Shown here in pieces: positions 48,541-58,508 of a stretch of 64,000 nucleotides of DNA. Position 1 is the stretch's first letter. Each line of letters opens with the position of its first letter. The notes under the pieces are model-generated. The model was not told the origin of the DNA and made no database searches. It was given only the letters and a program-made list of their open reading frames with translations. The DNA lies in contig OX637339.1 in NCBI GenBank assembly GCA_951799405.1, positions 17,980,001 to 18,044,000 of the forward strand, given 5' to 3'. The position numbers were made by a program, and so were the translations under genes. The stretch comes from Agapetus fuscipes. Taxonomy: Eukaryota > Arthropoda > Insecta > Trichoptera > Glossosomatidae.

Positions 48541-48548
48541 TTTTCCAG

Positions 48549-48698
48549 GTTTCTCCGACTGCTGGAGCCTGCAGCAACAGTCGTTCCGAGTTGCCCCCAG
48601 AGGAGTTCGTGTCCTGGAGGGAGGAGAGGCACTTCTGGAATGCGAAGTGGCCAATCTGGCAGGAGACGTGCAGTGGGCCAAGGATGGCTTCGCTCTTG
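48549..48698 (+). CDS. sns/hbs: Nephrin-family Ig adhesion protein, first half of Ig domain 1
   Basis: 150 bp between acceptor TTTTTCCAG (ends 48548) and donor GTAAGT (48699), phase 1 in and phase 1 out. It encodes residues 22-71 of the spliced product: CFSDCWSLQQ (end of signal and mature N-terminus), SFRVAPRGVRVLEGGEALLE, CEVANLAGDV and QWAKDGFAL. Cys53 and Trp64 are the canonical B-strand Cys and C-strand Trp of an Ig fold. The sequence closely follows the N-terminal Ig domain of insect Sns/Hibris and vertebrate nephrin (EVANLAG, QWxKDGFALG). Local GC content is clearly higher than in the flanking intron, as expected for a constrained exon. Confidence 0.95.
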
Positions 48699-49699
48699 GT
48701 AAGTTTTCGTTCATTTATTTTACTTTGTTGTTCGTCATTCGAAGACCTGAAGCGCTATTCTGCTAAATTCCTTACGACGTTAAGACGACGAGATAGCGAT
48801 TCGTGTCCAAAAATAAGGTGTACTGTATTTTTTTATCTGTAAAGTTCTTTCGCAAGCGCTAGTAAGCTTCGACTTAAATTGATATCCAAAGTGTATTAAA
48901 AAAAAAATACCAAAACAGAATATTGTTATGATTTTTTTGGGCTCACTTTAAATAAAATTGCGGTTGAATTTATTTCAGAGTATTTATTTTTTAACAAGTT
49001 GATTACATAATATGGTTCACTCTGTAACTTCTGTATTGTCGGTTTCACGGCTTGGACGTTATGGATCACTAAAGCTTCACAAAACCGCAGCCCATTTTTA
49101 AATGTGACTAAGGCTTAGTCTCGCTTGTTCCTGACCATACGAGACGCCTCTAGAGTGGATGTTTCCTTAGAGTGTGAGAAGTACAAGGTACAAAATATCA
49201 AACACAAACAAATGTCTATACACACATATACATATAGTATAGCAAGTTAATATTCCCACACAATCATAAAAAAACGTAGACATGAACTTATACATTCGCA
49301 ACAATATAAACTCTGGTGGTATCGTTGAGTTCAAAACCCAACCATTTGTTTCTTGATCTTTGACCCAGATTTTTTTCATTATTTTTAAATTAGATCTTTA
49401 ATTGTAGAATTGTCACCTAATCCTATAAATGTGTTCTCGGAATGATCTTGTCCCCGATGCCTCGGCGGGTAAGCGGATACATTTTATCACCGTTCATCCC
49501 GTCGCTTTGGGTAACTCGATCTTGCGAGCCACAATTGAATTATCCGAGTCCATTTGCCTCTCAATGCCCGCTGCAGATGGTCATTCTTGCATGTGATTCT
49601 TGCATGAATTGATTACTGAAGTAGTATCAAATTTATCCCAGAGCGAATTATAAACATCGTCTTCCAATTTCCTTATTTTGTATATTCCATTTTCTGGTA

Positions 49700-50103
49700 T
49701 ATTTTGGTATATCACATCTTCACTGGGTTAAACAATTCATAAAACCTTTACCAATGACTGGTCACCAAAGGTCCATCCAGCCTTACAGCAACTGGGTCTT
49801 GCTTGAGAATTGGCGCTTTGGAGCGACGACGATCAAGCTCGTAAAAAGGTCGATAGCTCAATTGGTAGAATGCTTGCATTCCATGCCGAGAGCAAGGGTT
49901 CGATCTCAAAGGTTTACTCAGCCTTCACAAGAAATGAGAACCAGCCCCCCCCCCGGGAGCTGAGAAAACCCCACTTCAACTGAAAGTGGTTGGTGTGAGG
50001 CCGGCCCCCTTACCTGTAAAAATAAAAAGGTCCCGAAGCGCCACATGCGACCCCTTCGGAGAAACGCAGGCAAAAGTTACACTATATGTGTAGCTTAGTT
50101 GCG
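49700..50103 (+). mobile_element. SINE-A/SINE-B composite
   Basis: SINE-A body without head (TCACTGGGTTAAACAATTCA to ATCAAGCTCGTAAAAAGG), then SINE-B from TCGATAGCTCAATTGGTAG to CACTATATGTGTAGCTTAG with a ~70-bp deletion after box B. Same junction as at 8490. Confidence 0.85.
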
Positions 50104-50104
50104 T

Positions 50105-50312
50105 TTTTTTTTGCATTTTTCCACAATTTCACAAATCGAATCCAGACACACTTTTTTTCTGTCTTTGCTTTCCTATTTTTCTTTTCACCGTTTCTCTGTA
50201 TGTTCACTTTGAATGTTTTTTCATCACCCATTCTTTCTATATGCCCAAACCATGTCATCACATTATTTTGTGCGTTTACTTTCACACCCTCTTTCAGCTT
50301 TCAGAAAGTTTG
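50105..50312 (-). mobile_element. LINE-P C-terminal coding fragment
   Basis: Minus strand: KEGVKVNAQNNVMTWFGHIE, RMGDEKTFKVNIQRN, then a decayed KNRKAKTEKK basic stretch and IRFVKLWKNAKK. It starts immediately after the SINE-B end. Confidence 0.72.
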
Positions 50313-50395
50313 TCTTTTACTCGTTCAGTCTTAACTATACGGCTGTAGAATAAATGAGTATGGCTGAAAAATTGCTTTTCGTGATCTATTGTCGT

Positions 50396-50508
50396 GGTCT
50401 GTCGGAGCTGGAGCTTCCGGACGTTTCGTTACGTGTAGGTACGACAGGCTTCTTCAACATGAATATGATGTTGGTGAAACGTCCGTCAGCTCCAGCTCCT
50501 ACAGACCC
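50396..50508. repeat. Imperfect inverted repeat around 50450
   Basis: GTCTGTCGGAGCTGGAGCTT and GGACGTTTCG at the left are mirrored by GAAACGTCC and AGCTCCAGCTCCTACAGAC at the right. The arms of about 33 bp enclose about 45 bp. The CGTTTC box recalls the Penelope-like motif at 18176 and 61935. Confidence 0.65.
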
Positions 50509-50687
50509 GGGCAACAGATCCAGGAAAGAAACACTTCAGCATCATCAGCTAGCTGTTTAAGCCCAAAACTTATATTGAACGGGTGTTCACGCAAAACTGG
50601 CACGCATGACTGTTTGTCTGCTGCGAGAGGTTAATCCTGTAATGCGTTATTTATTGTCAACCAGATCTCAGACAGATATATGTAGAT

Positions 50688-50800
50688 TATCGCTCCTAGG
50701 CGGACGGAGTCATAAATCGATTAGGTGATTTGCCAATTTGGATGTCTGAACAGCCATTGGCTATGGATGAGTATTGGAATACTGGCCAATAAAAAATGTT
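50688..50800 (+). repeat. Direct repeat copy 1 (matches 51443-51550)
   Basis: GGAGTCATAAATCGATTAGG, TTTGCCAATTTGGATGTCTG and GGATGAGTATTGG recur with about 80% identity just upstream of exon 3. Confidence 0.75.
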
Positions 50801-50904
50801 ATGCAAAAGATTGCAAAAGGTTGCGCAGAAAAAAAATATGTAAAGGCTGGTCCACCGCGTCTGATGGTATATCGTCCTTCATCCACCATTTGATTCAAAG
50901 ATGA

Positions 50905-51092
50905 CCTTTCAATGAAATTGTCTAAAGAATCACATTCTACACAATCTAAGCTAAGAAAATAACGTAAAACACGATAATGTGAGAGTTGTTTTAAATATTT
51001 TTAAATGCAATTTCACACATTGGTTCAAGTCACATGCAAACATTGCTCATGTGAAATTACCTCTGATGAACATAAGACAAACAAGCACTAAG
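50905..51092 (+). mobile_element. Diverged MITE-M relative
   Basis: ATTGTCTAAAGAATCACATT, CTACACAATCTAAGCTAAGA, GCAAACATTGCTCATGTGAA and AGACAAACAAGCACTAAGG follow MITE-M order but lack the CGCT... ends, so this is an older or sister family. Confidence 0.7.
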
Positions 51093-51134
51093 GGAAAGAT
51101 ATATAGCCGTAAATGACTTGGCTTCATGTCATCC

Positions 51135-51405
51135 GGCTGACATGATTTATAATCTATAATCTAAGTTGCAAATATATATTAACATTCAAAGCTCATATCA
51201 AATGCATGCCCACAAACAAGCACGTGTAGTTTGCGCTTACAAATGCTGAATGTGTACTTACAAATAAAATCCAAACCTCCAATGAACATAAACCCTACAG
51301 CTTTTGCCGATCTTCCCTGACACAGGGGTGGCATTGACAAAGTGAACCAGTTTTTACAGTATGGGTGGTCAGCCTCATACCAACCTATAAGTCAAGGAAT
51401 TTCAC
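51135..51405 (-). repeat. D repeat, reverse, full length
   Basis: TATAATCTATAATCTAAGTT to CAACCTATAAGTCAAGGAA. It lies between the two copies of the direct repeat at 50688 and 51443. Confidence 0.87.
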
Positions 51406-51442
51406 CTTTTTAAATAGGTGTGAGGAGGCAGACAGTTATAGA

Positions 51443-51550
51443 CTGTTGCTCCTTGTTAGATGGAGTCATAAATCGATTAGATTGTTTGCCAGTTTGGATG
51501 TCTGAACTGCCATTCTGATTGGATGAATATTGGCAGACTAGCAAAAAATA
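51443..51550 (+). repeat. Direct repeat copy 2, abutting exon 3 branch region
   Basis: GGAGTCATAAATCGATTAGA, GCCAGTTTGGATGTCTGAAC and TTGGATGAATATTGGCAG. Ends about 55 bp before the exon 3 acceptor. Confidence 0.75.
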
Positions 51551-51606
51551 TATGTTTCCAAAATATATGAGAGATTATTATCTTACTATTGATTCTTCCC
51601 TTCCAG

Positions 51607-51786
51607 GTTATTCTCCAGAGATCCAAGGTGAACCGCGTTACACCGTTGTTGGTGACCGGAGACACGGAGTCTACAACTTGAGGATAATCAATGCATCCTT
51701 GGTAGACGATGCTGACTTCCAGTGCCAGGTGGGACCAGCCAAAGGACATAAGATCATCAGAGCCAATGCAGAGCTCAGCGTTATAT
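51607..51786 (+). CDS. sns/hbs: Nephrin-family Ig adhesion protein, second half of Ig domain 1
   Basis: 180 bp between acceptor CCCTTCCAG (ends 51606) and donor GTAAGTGA (51787), phase 1 on both sides. It encodes residues 72-131: GYSPEIQGEPRYTVVGDRRH, GVYNLRIINASLVDDADFQC and QVGPAKGHKIIRANAELSVI. The DDADFQC motif with Cys111 is the F-strand partner of Cys53, with Phe in place of the more usual Tyr. NAS at 100-102 is a potential N-glycosylation site. GDRxxGVYNLRI and QCQVGPA are hallmarks of the Sns/Hibris/nephrin first Ig domain and separate it from Kirre/Roughest. No further Ig exon was found to the right, so the next intron exceeds 12 kb. Confidence 0.96.
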
Positions 51787-53000
51787 GTAAGTGATTTTAA
51801 AAATTTCCCACCTTCTCTTTTTTCTTCGTATGCTATCATAAGTCAATCAATCGGTGTCTTCATTTGAGTCGTCAATTCTCCAATTTGATTCAGAAATTGG
51901 TATATTTTTATATTGGGCTTTATATTATTATTACTTATTTGAATTTAATTGTGAAATTAGACTTTTTTATCCATTGAACGTGAACATTTACTAATATTAA
52001 TGTTATAAGGAATATAACGGTATTTCATAAAAATATTGAAAGTAAGACGCACCTGATCTGGTTGGGTGTCAACCGCACACTGACTTCCGAAGGCGGAGCG
52101 ATCACTTTATATACTAGCTCATCCCCGCTAACTTTCGCTTGAGGGGCGGTACCCAAAAGAGCGCAAAACTATCGCACATGTTCGGCAACAACGGATTGAA
52201 TCTAGATCCTTCGAAACTATTTTCAAAAATTTATAAATACCATTTTTCTTGTTATTTGGGTTGTAATCGTGAAAAAATAGGTGGGTATTTTTAAATTTAT
52301 TTTCAGAGATGAATTTATTAGACATTTTTTATTTACAGAGTATTTTAGTTAATATTTTACGTAAATCAATATTTTCTCGTAGACCTAGTTGTTCCAGACT
52401 TATTCAAGCTATTTTATGCTAAATGAAGAGGAAAAAATTAATAATAAATTAATGTAGGAAGCTTTTTTTGTTTAGTTAAAGGTAACATAAGAAAGAACAA
52501 ACCCTCAGTTCACAGAAATTATTTAAAAAATAGTTCCACGTAGGTAGATTATTTAATTTACTTCTTAATAATTTTTAATTTTCAACTTTTTTTTAAAGTA
52601 ATTCATCAAATTTTCAGTGGCTAAATTTTTCGCGAAAAAAAAAATATAAAATCATGCAAATTTTATCTTCAAAAGTGAGACAACGTCACTTTTAAACAAA
52701 ATCACTTTTTTTCAGTCCCGGGGGCGAATCCAAAATTTTTTGTACTTTTTTCAAGTTTTTGTGAAAAAACTCGCCTTTCGGGTGAGATTTAAAATTTCAA
52801 ATTGAGGTCCATAAAAGCTAACTATGCCACTATGCGGCGCTTTAGACCCTCGGGGCCATATCTGACTACAGGTGGTTATAAAAGTGCCTTAACTGAAGGA
52901 ATAGCCACCTTCAATGAATGAAAAACTTGCCTAAGAGAAATGGCAACGTTGGAAATATGTATTTCATCAAAACAAAAACAATTTAACTACGAATACGCAT
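51787..53000. other. Start of intron 3, unassigned
   Basis: Donor GTAAGTGA then AT-rich DNA. A short CTAGCTCATCCCCGCTAACT at 52115 resembles a sequence often found at ends of arthropod retroelements, but nothing firm follows. Confidence 0.4.
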
Positions 53001-53310
53001 CTAAGCTACGCATATAGTGCAGTTTCTTGCCGCGCTTACCTCGAAGGGTGTCGTATGCGGCGAGTGGTACATATTTATTTTGATGTGTAAGAGGACTGGC
53101 CTTATGCTAACCAATTCAGTTGAAGTGGGGGTTTCCCAGCTCCCGAGGAGGTTGATATTCATGTATTGTGATGGCTTGCCGGTATTATCTTTGGCTTTTG
53201 AAAATAACACCGAAACGGGAAATAATTTCTGACACCCTCGGTGGGATTTGAACCCGAGCTCTCGTCATGGTATGCAAGCACTCGACCATCTGAGCTATCG
53301 ACCGGATGAA
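53001..53310 (-). mobile_element. SINE-B, reverse, near full length
   Basis: TCTAAGCTACGCATATAGTG at the left; GGGATTTGAACCCGAGCTC and GAGCTATCGACCGGATG at the right. Both pol III boxes are recognisable. Confidence 0.87.
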
Positions 53311-53504
53311 TACTTTATTTTTATTAGCTATCCTCTTTGCAAAGGCTTCATGAAAATATACTTAGGCCCGTTATTTTCAACTTAAGCATATGTGACTTTA
53401 AACTGATAAAAAAAAATTAACCGCACGATCGACGTAAGTTTCTTCTTTTCACTCAGTATAAATTCGATATGCTAATGTTGAAAATACCAACCCTAAGGGT
53501 GCCT

Positions 53505-53700
53505 TTTTTTGACGATAACTATGACAATGACTTTTATAAATTTTATTGGGCGATTATTGAATAATAATTAATCAATAAATATTAAAATATTTATCATTAA
53601 TTCTTAATGGGTATATACCTGCTTCTGGCCTTGCAAAAATAGATTGGTGAATTGCTTTTCTCTTTGCGTTTTTTTTAATAAAAAATACCTACATAAGACA
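53505..53700 (+). mobile_element. SINE-C, head missing
   Basis: TTGACGATAACTATGACAATG (first 20 bases TTGACGATAACTATGACAAT), ATTCTTAATGGGTATATACC, AATAGATTGGTGAATTGC. Confidence 0.65.
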
Positions 53701-54000
53701 TTGAACGAAAAACAACATGTACTTAAAAACAATGTACCAAGCGACGTTGCCATTCCCTCTTTGTATAGCATCATACAACTACAATATGGCTACGATATTT
53801 ATATATTACAGAAGTACAGGTTGTTTCGGAAGGCGTTCAAGCGAGTATTGTTATTTCCCTTATGACTTTTGGTCTACCCTGTACGATAATGGTGGTGCTT
53901 ACACCAATTCAATGGTGCGAGGTTCGAATCCCTTTCAGTTCTTCAAATAATAGTTTTTTTTAGTAAGGAATTTAAAGCAATTTCGATATTAATATATGTA
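53701..54000. other. Unassigned sequence with a tRNA-like scrap
   Basis: GTACGATAATGGTGG and CGAGGTTCGAATCCC near 53880-53930 resemble box A and box B, perhaps a decayed SINE head. Confidence 0.35.
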
Positions 54001-54002
54001 TG

Positions 54003-54262
54003 AATCCCATGACTTATAGGTTGGCATGAGGCTGACCACCCATACTGTAAAAAAAGGTTCACTTTGTCAATATCACCCCTGTTTCAGGGAAGGTCGGCAA
54101 GAGTTGCAGGGCTTATGTTCATTTGAGATTAGGTTTTTTATATTGTAGGTCCACATGCGGCATATGTGAGCACGAAATTATGCATGTCTGCTAGTGGGAA
54201 TGCATTTAATATGAATCTCAAATTATACATATCTTTGCAACTTAGATTTAGATTTAGAACTT
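54003..54262 (+). repeat. D repeat, full length, GATTTA tail
   Basis: CCCATGACTTATAGGTTGGC to GCAACTTAGATTTAGATTTA. Closest to the copy at 28068 by tail type and GAAATTATGCATGTCTGC. Confidence 0.87.
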
Positions 54263-54670
54263 ACACGTGCCTCTTTGTGGGCATGCATTTAATATGATCT
54301 TTTCACGATCCCCGTCTGCCGAACCAATGTTCTCTGTCAGTCTTGGGGAGTGCGTGCGCTGTCGCTGCTCAATACTCTGGTCTCCTCAGCCCCACACCTG
54401 GATATATTTACAACTGGTGTGGATCGCTTACTATCAGAGTCTGTATGTATATTAGAACGACGTATGGATGCGTAGAATAATGCATCTGTGTATTGTTCTA
54501 TTACATATGTCTGCAATGTTATATGTATTGTGGCGTTTTGGTGTTTCACTGTCAGTCCTGTATATATTTGTTAAAAAAATTAAAAAATATATATGAACTG
54601 TCAATGTATACATCGATTAGATTAGATCATATAGACATGAACGTGGATATTTGAAAAAAAATGGAAAAAC
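54263..54670. other. Unassigned sequence
   Basis: A possible D-tail scrap (GTGGGCATGCATTTAATATG) at 54278; the rest is not recognised. Confidence 0.35.
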
Positions 54671-54671
54671 C

Positions 54672-54995
54672 GCAACTAATCTGCATATTCAGTGCAACTT
54701 TTTGCTGCGTTGTAACCAAATTGTCGTACATATGTATATGACTATTGGAACCATTTTATTGTCACAGGTAAGGGGGCAGATCTTACGTCAACCATTTCCC
54801 TTTAAGTTGGGGTATCCTAGCTACCGAGGGGGCTGGTTCTCATTTATTTGTGAAGGCTGAGTTAACCTTGCCGGTATTTTATTTTGGATTTGTGAAAACA
54901 CCAAACAGGAAATCATTTCTGACACCCTCGATGGTAATCGAACCCGAGCAAGAACTCCTACTACCACTACCAACTGAGCTATCGACTGGACAAGA
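54672..54995 (-). mobile_element. SINE-B, reverse, full length
   Basis: CGCAACTAATCTGCATATTC to CAACTGAGCTATCGACTGGA, with GTAATCGAACCCGAGC for box B. A LINE-P non-D terminus scrap (AGTTACCCCTAGTGGAATAG) follows at 55026. Confidence 0.83.
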
Positions 54996-55059
54996 GTTGT
55001 TAAAAGATAGATAGAAGAAGGAGCAAGTTACCCCTAGTGGAATAGCTACGCCGTCACAG

Positions 55060-55458
55060 TGTACAGTTACAATCTCGTAAAAAGAAACTTTAGAATTGTT
55101 CATTTTAAATCACAATTGTGATGACATCTAGAGACAGAACGAGCCTAGTTATTTTTTAAATAAATAAAAAACTTTTTTATTCGGCTCGTTCCAATGATTG
55201 TTATTACGTGTCTCAGACGGCCGCCATCTTTGTTTTTTTTTTTTTATTCTTTCTTTTTGTCTTTCTTTTCTTTTCTGCGTCGCTATGTACGTAATTGACC
55301 TTGTCTACCGACCGAATAAGTTTCAGATGAAAATCTCGTACATTGAATCAGTTTTTTTTATTTAATTTAATTTTTCAATGTTGGTACTTATTTTTAGTAT
55401 TGTGTAGTTTTTTTTTTATAAAATTTCATAAATAGATTGAAATCTAACAGAGATTGCG
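55060..55458. other. Unassigned sequence, T-rich
   Basis: Long T tracts (55228-55290); no feature recognised. Confidence 0.35.
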
Positions 55459-55459
55459 T

Positions 55460-55832
55460 TCTATAATCTAAGTTGCAAAGATATATTAACATAAAAAAGA
55501 TGATCGAAAACGTTAGTAGTTTTTAATCAAAATAAAATTAATGTAATTGTGAATATAGAACAGTGTTTTATCAAAATTTTCATAGTTCTATAAAGTTTAA
55601 TAGAATTAAATTTGAAATTCATATTAAATGCATGCCCACAAACAGGCTCCGTGTAAGTTCACTCTTACATAGTATGGTGAATGTGTACCTTCAAATTAAA
55701 ATCAAAACCTTAAATGAACATAAACCCTGCAACTTTTGCCGACCTTTTCTGAAACAGGAGAGACATTTTCAGAGTGAACCATCTTTTACGGTATTGGTGG
55801 TCAGCCTAGTACGAACTTATAAGTCAAAGAAA
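55460..55832 (-). repeat. D repeat, reverse, with an AT-rich insertion
   Basis: Tail TCTATAATCTAAGTTGCAAA (55461). Unrelated A/T-rich DNA fills about 55490-55610, then D resumes at ATTCATATTAAATGCATGCC and ends GTACGAACTTATAAGTCAAAG. Confidence 0.8.
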
Positions 55833-55849
55833 TACGGCCTTCTTCATCT

Positions 55850-56190
55850 TACTGTAACTGTAACTGTAACTCTGTCGCCATTCCGCTAGGGGTGGCCAGA
55901 GCCTCTGCAGAGTTGCCTCCATTTTTTCCTATCCTTACATACCTCCTTCAATTCATTCATATCCATCACCTTTTTCATGCATTTTCTTCTTTTACGCTCA
56001 CTTTGTATATCCCATTCTTTCACAATCTCCTCAATCTGATCACTCCATACTTTTCTCGGTCGTCCCTTCCCTCTTTTTCCTTTCACACTTTCTTTGTATA
56101 CATACTTTGTCAGTCTATCATCATTCATTCTTTCCACATGTACAAACCATCTCATCACATTCTTTTGTACCTTAACTTTCACTTAAAGGG
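55850..56190 (-). mobile_element. LINE-P C-terminal coding region, open, with AGTTAC tail
   Basis: The minus-strand frame 56182-55889 is open: MKVKVQKNVMRWFVHVERMN, LTKYVYKESVKGKRGKGRPR, DQIEEIVKEWDIQSERKRRK, MKKVMDMNELKEVCKDRKKW and RQLCRGSGHP, stop. Then come TAGCGGAATGGCGAC and (AGTTAC)n. This is the best-preserved LINE-P C-terminus. The D next to it (55460-55832) is separated by the microsatellite and may be an independent insertion. Confidence 0.82.
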
Positions 56191-56194
56191 GAAG

Positions 56195-56850
56195 ATAAAG
56201 GGAGGAAGAACTCAGTGGCGTTGTGGCTGAAAAAACTGCGACAATGATTAAAAAAAAGCACCAAGACCTTATTCAGAGCCGCAGCATCCGATGTATTCCA
56301 ATATCCATGATTTTCGACGATCTTCGAAAGAAGTGGCACCAAAATAAAAAGAAATGAGCCGTTCTACGAGTTGCCCTTGTTGTGACGAGAGGATGAGGTA
56401 TAAGTGAGGATATTTCATCAGAACAGCCAAGTCCAATAAAATGCAATTTGTTTTGAAAATGTTTAAAAATATACCCGTTTTTGATGCTTAAATTCAACCA
56501 TACGTGTCTTTTATAAAAAGACTAAAAAGGACACGAGTTTCTCCGCGCTTCACTGGCTTGATGTTTGGGAGTTTTTTTTTTTTCCATTTTTGTTTACATT
56601 TCTCCCTGAATTAGGGTGCAGTAAGTTTTTTGGAGCCAGCAGACTGTGAAATTAGACTGAACTAGTAGTGTTCGCAAGAGACAGACACTGACTGGACCGT
56701 ATTTTTATAATGACATACAGAGAGAGGACTCTTTTTTACTTACCTTTGTTTTTTTTTATTTTTTCAAACTAAAAAATTGAGTATGCAAATTCAATATTTT
56801 TTCAAGATTTTTCTAATACGTAGCTAGCCTCTGAAAGATAGAACGAAGAT
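56195..56850. other. Unassigned sequence
   Basis: No family recognised; T-rich tracts at 56570 and 56750. Confidence 0.35.
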
Positions 56851-57045
56851 AATGATGATGATGAGTTGATGATTTCTTTATAGCGCCGTTTCGTGATGTA
56901 CGTATTCACTCCAAGGGCGCTGGTGCAAACGATGCCAGAAATTTGCTTGTCTTCAGTGCATTCCGGAACTTTCCATGGTCCTCTAGCTCTCTCACATGAT
57001 GTGGCAGGTGGTTCCAGGCCAGAGGGCCAGCAACTGCAAATGCAA
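56850..57045 (-). mobile_element. CR1/L2-like LINE 3' end, short
   Basis: (GAT)n on the + strand at 56852-56865, then the ATAGCGCCGTTTCGTGATGT block and on to CCAGAGGGCCAGCAACTGCA, the same terminus as at 2426. Confidence 0.78.
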
Positions 57046-57064
57046 ATGAAGAAGGTTGAATTGT

Positions 57065-57165
57065 GTGGTTTACACCTCAAGAGTCCTCTGCGAGCTTGGT
57101 CGTCGCTATAGAAAGCGCCAATTACTCAAGTAACAGCCGTTTCTGTACATCTGGATGAATCTCAG
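57065..57165 (-). mobile_element. SINE-A 3' fragment, reverse
   Basis: TACACCTCAAGAGTCCTCTG to AACAGCCGTTTCTGTACATC. Confidence 0.7.
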
Positions 57166-57167
57166 AT

Positions 57168-57622
57168 AATAATAATAATGTTACGACGATTTATTTGGTG
57201 ACCGCTGTTTTGGTGTGTATCACACCTCAAGAGTCCTCTGCGAGCTTGTTCGTTGTTATAGAAAGCGCTTATACTCTAAGTCTTGATGGACCTTTGGTGA
57301 CCGCTCTTTTTTAAAGGAATATGAATTTTTGCATATTTGAAGCATATTTGAACATATTAATTACTAATTTATCTGAGTTAATAATTTATTAATTTTGGTT
57401 TTTATGTTGTAGGTTCACATGAGGCATGTGCAAGCGCGAACTTGTACGTGTCTGGTTGTGAGAATGCATGTAATGTGAATCTCCAATGTAACATATCTTT
57501 GCAACTTAGATTAGATTAGATTAGATTAGAATTATTTAATTCTTATTTGAGCTCCACCCTAATTCGAACCCACCTTCCATCTACGAGTCCGAAGCGTTAC
57601 CACTAGACTACGGACCGGTCTG
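57168..57622 (-). mobile_element. SINE-A, reverse, split by a D fragment
   Basis: 3' part 57168-57345 (AATAATAATAATGTTACGAC, TGGTGACCGCTGTTTTGGTG) and head 57540-57620 (TAATTCGAACCCACCTTCCA, CCACTAGACTACGGACCGG). Between them lies a forward D tail half (57395-57536) ending in four GATTA units. Confidence 0.75.
57395..57536 (+). repeat. D repeat 3' half, (GATTA)4 tail, nested in SINE-A
   Basis: GTTTTTATGTTGTAGGTTCA to GCAACTTAGATTAGATTAGA. Confidence 0.82.
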
Positions 57623-57885
57623 AAAAATCCACGTTAGCTTAATATGTCACTCATTCAGTTCTACTTTTAAGGTATCGATGTACCTGTATAAAAAAAAGCA
57701 AATAAAACACAAAATGGGGGAAATAGCAGGGGGGATCAATTTGATCTACGTCTATTTACAGAAATTCGTCTCCGGCCCCCAGATCAAAGCACCTGAAGGT
57801 TTCGTACAAAAAAGATATGTGTGGAGTAGGGATGTGTGTATTTTGTATACGAAATTTCGAATTAGGATACGCATACTGATATAAT

Positions 57886-57984
57886 CAACGACGATACCAT
57901 GTTGAAAGCACCGGTTCTCATCAGATCACCGAAGTTAAGCAACATTGGGCGCGGATGCTACCTGGATGGGTGACCGCTCAGGTA
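57886..57984 (+). mobile_element. 5S-headed SINE-A, left part
   Basis: CAACGACGATACCATGTTGA, GATCACCGAAGTTAAGCAAC, GGATGGGTGACCGCTCAGG. The best-preserved 5S-like head in the window. It is interrupted at TA by the pogo-like element and resumes at 59341. Confidence 0.88.
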
Positions 57985-58373
57985 GGGTAGAGTGCTCTAA
58001 GAGTGCGCGGGAGATAAGAGTGCGCACTATTTTTTTTACGCGCCCTAGATGTCATTTGTGGCTAACTTCAGTTCCTAGGTGACATTTGTGATGAAAGGAC
58101 ACGTTGCTGTGACGCGCATCTTAAATAAATCGAATAAACGGATTTCAGGTGAGTTTTAACAATAATCTGTGATATACTAAATTATTTTCACGTCTTGAAA
58201 TCTTTACGATGTCTTCGTTTATGGTGATATCGGATTTTTTTTCGAAATTAATACTATGAAATCAATTTACCAAGCGTCCACAAGAACCGTATTTCACTTA
58301 TTCTAACAAAGATGCCACAACTTTCATTTAACGTGGGCAATACTGGTGGATTGTAAGAGTGCGCAGCTGTATA

Positions 58374-58405
58374 ATTTGTAAGAGTGCGCGCGCACTCTTA
58401 CAAAT
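58374..58405. repeat. 32-bp perfect palindrome inside the pogo-like element
   Basis: Two TAAGAGTGCGC sites fused head-to-head as GTAAGAGTGCGC/GCGCACTCTTAC with A/T extensions. Symmetry axis between 58389 and 58390. Confidence 0.93.
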
Positions 58406-58508
58406 CTTTGCGCAAACTGATACCCTATTATGATTTTCTGGAACAAGATCAGATTTTTCTCGATCTTTTTAATTACAACTAAACTAAATAAATATGTATT
58501 ATTTTAGA

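Larger units (their letters stand above)
5031..48548 (+). other. Intron 1 of the nephrin-like gene, about 43.5 kb
   Basis: Bounded by donor GTAAGT at 5031 and acceptor TTTTTCCAG ending at 48548, joining two phase 1 exons. It holds almost every mobile element described here, in both orientations. No other host exon was found inside it. Confidence 0.72.
48699..51606 (+). other. Intron 2 of the nephrin-like gene, about 2.9 kb
   Basis: GTAAGT to CCTTCCAG-type acceptor. It contains an A-B composite SINE, a LINE-P fragment, a MITE-M relative, a D repeat and a duplicated ~105-bp stretch. 48842-49695 holds nothing I recognise. Confidence 0.93.

Noticed and set aside
51477..51839. 120-codon ORF antisense to exon 3
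   Set aside because: It is a shadow of the constrained exon and spans its splice sites. The sense strand has the clear Ig domain.
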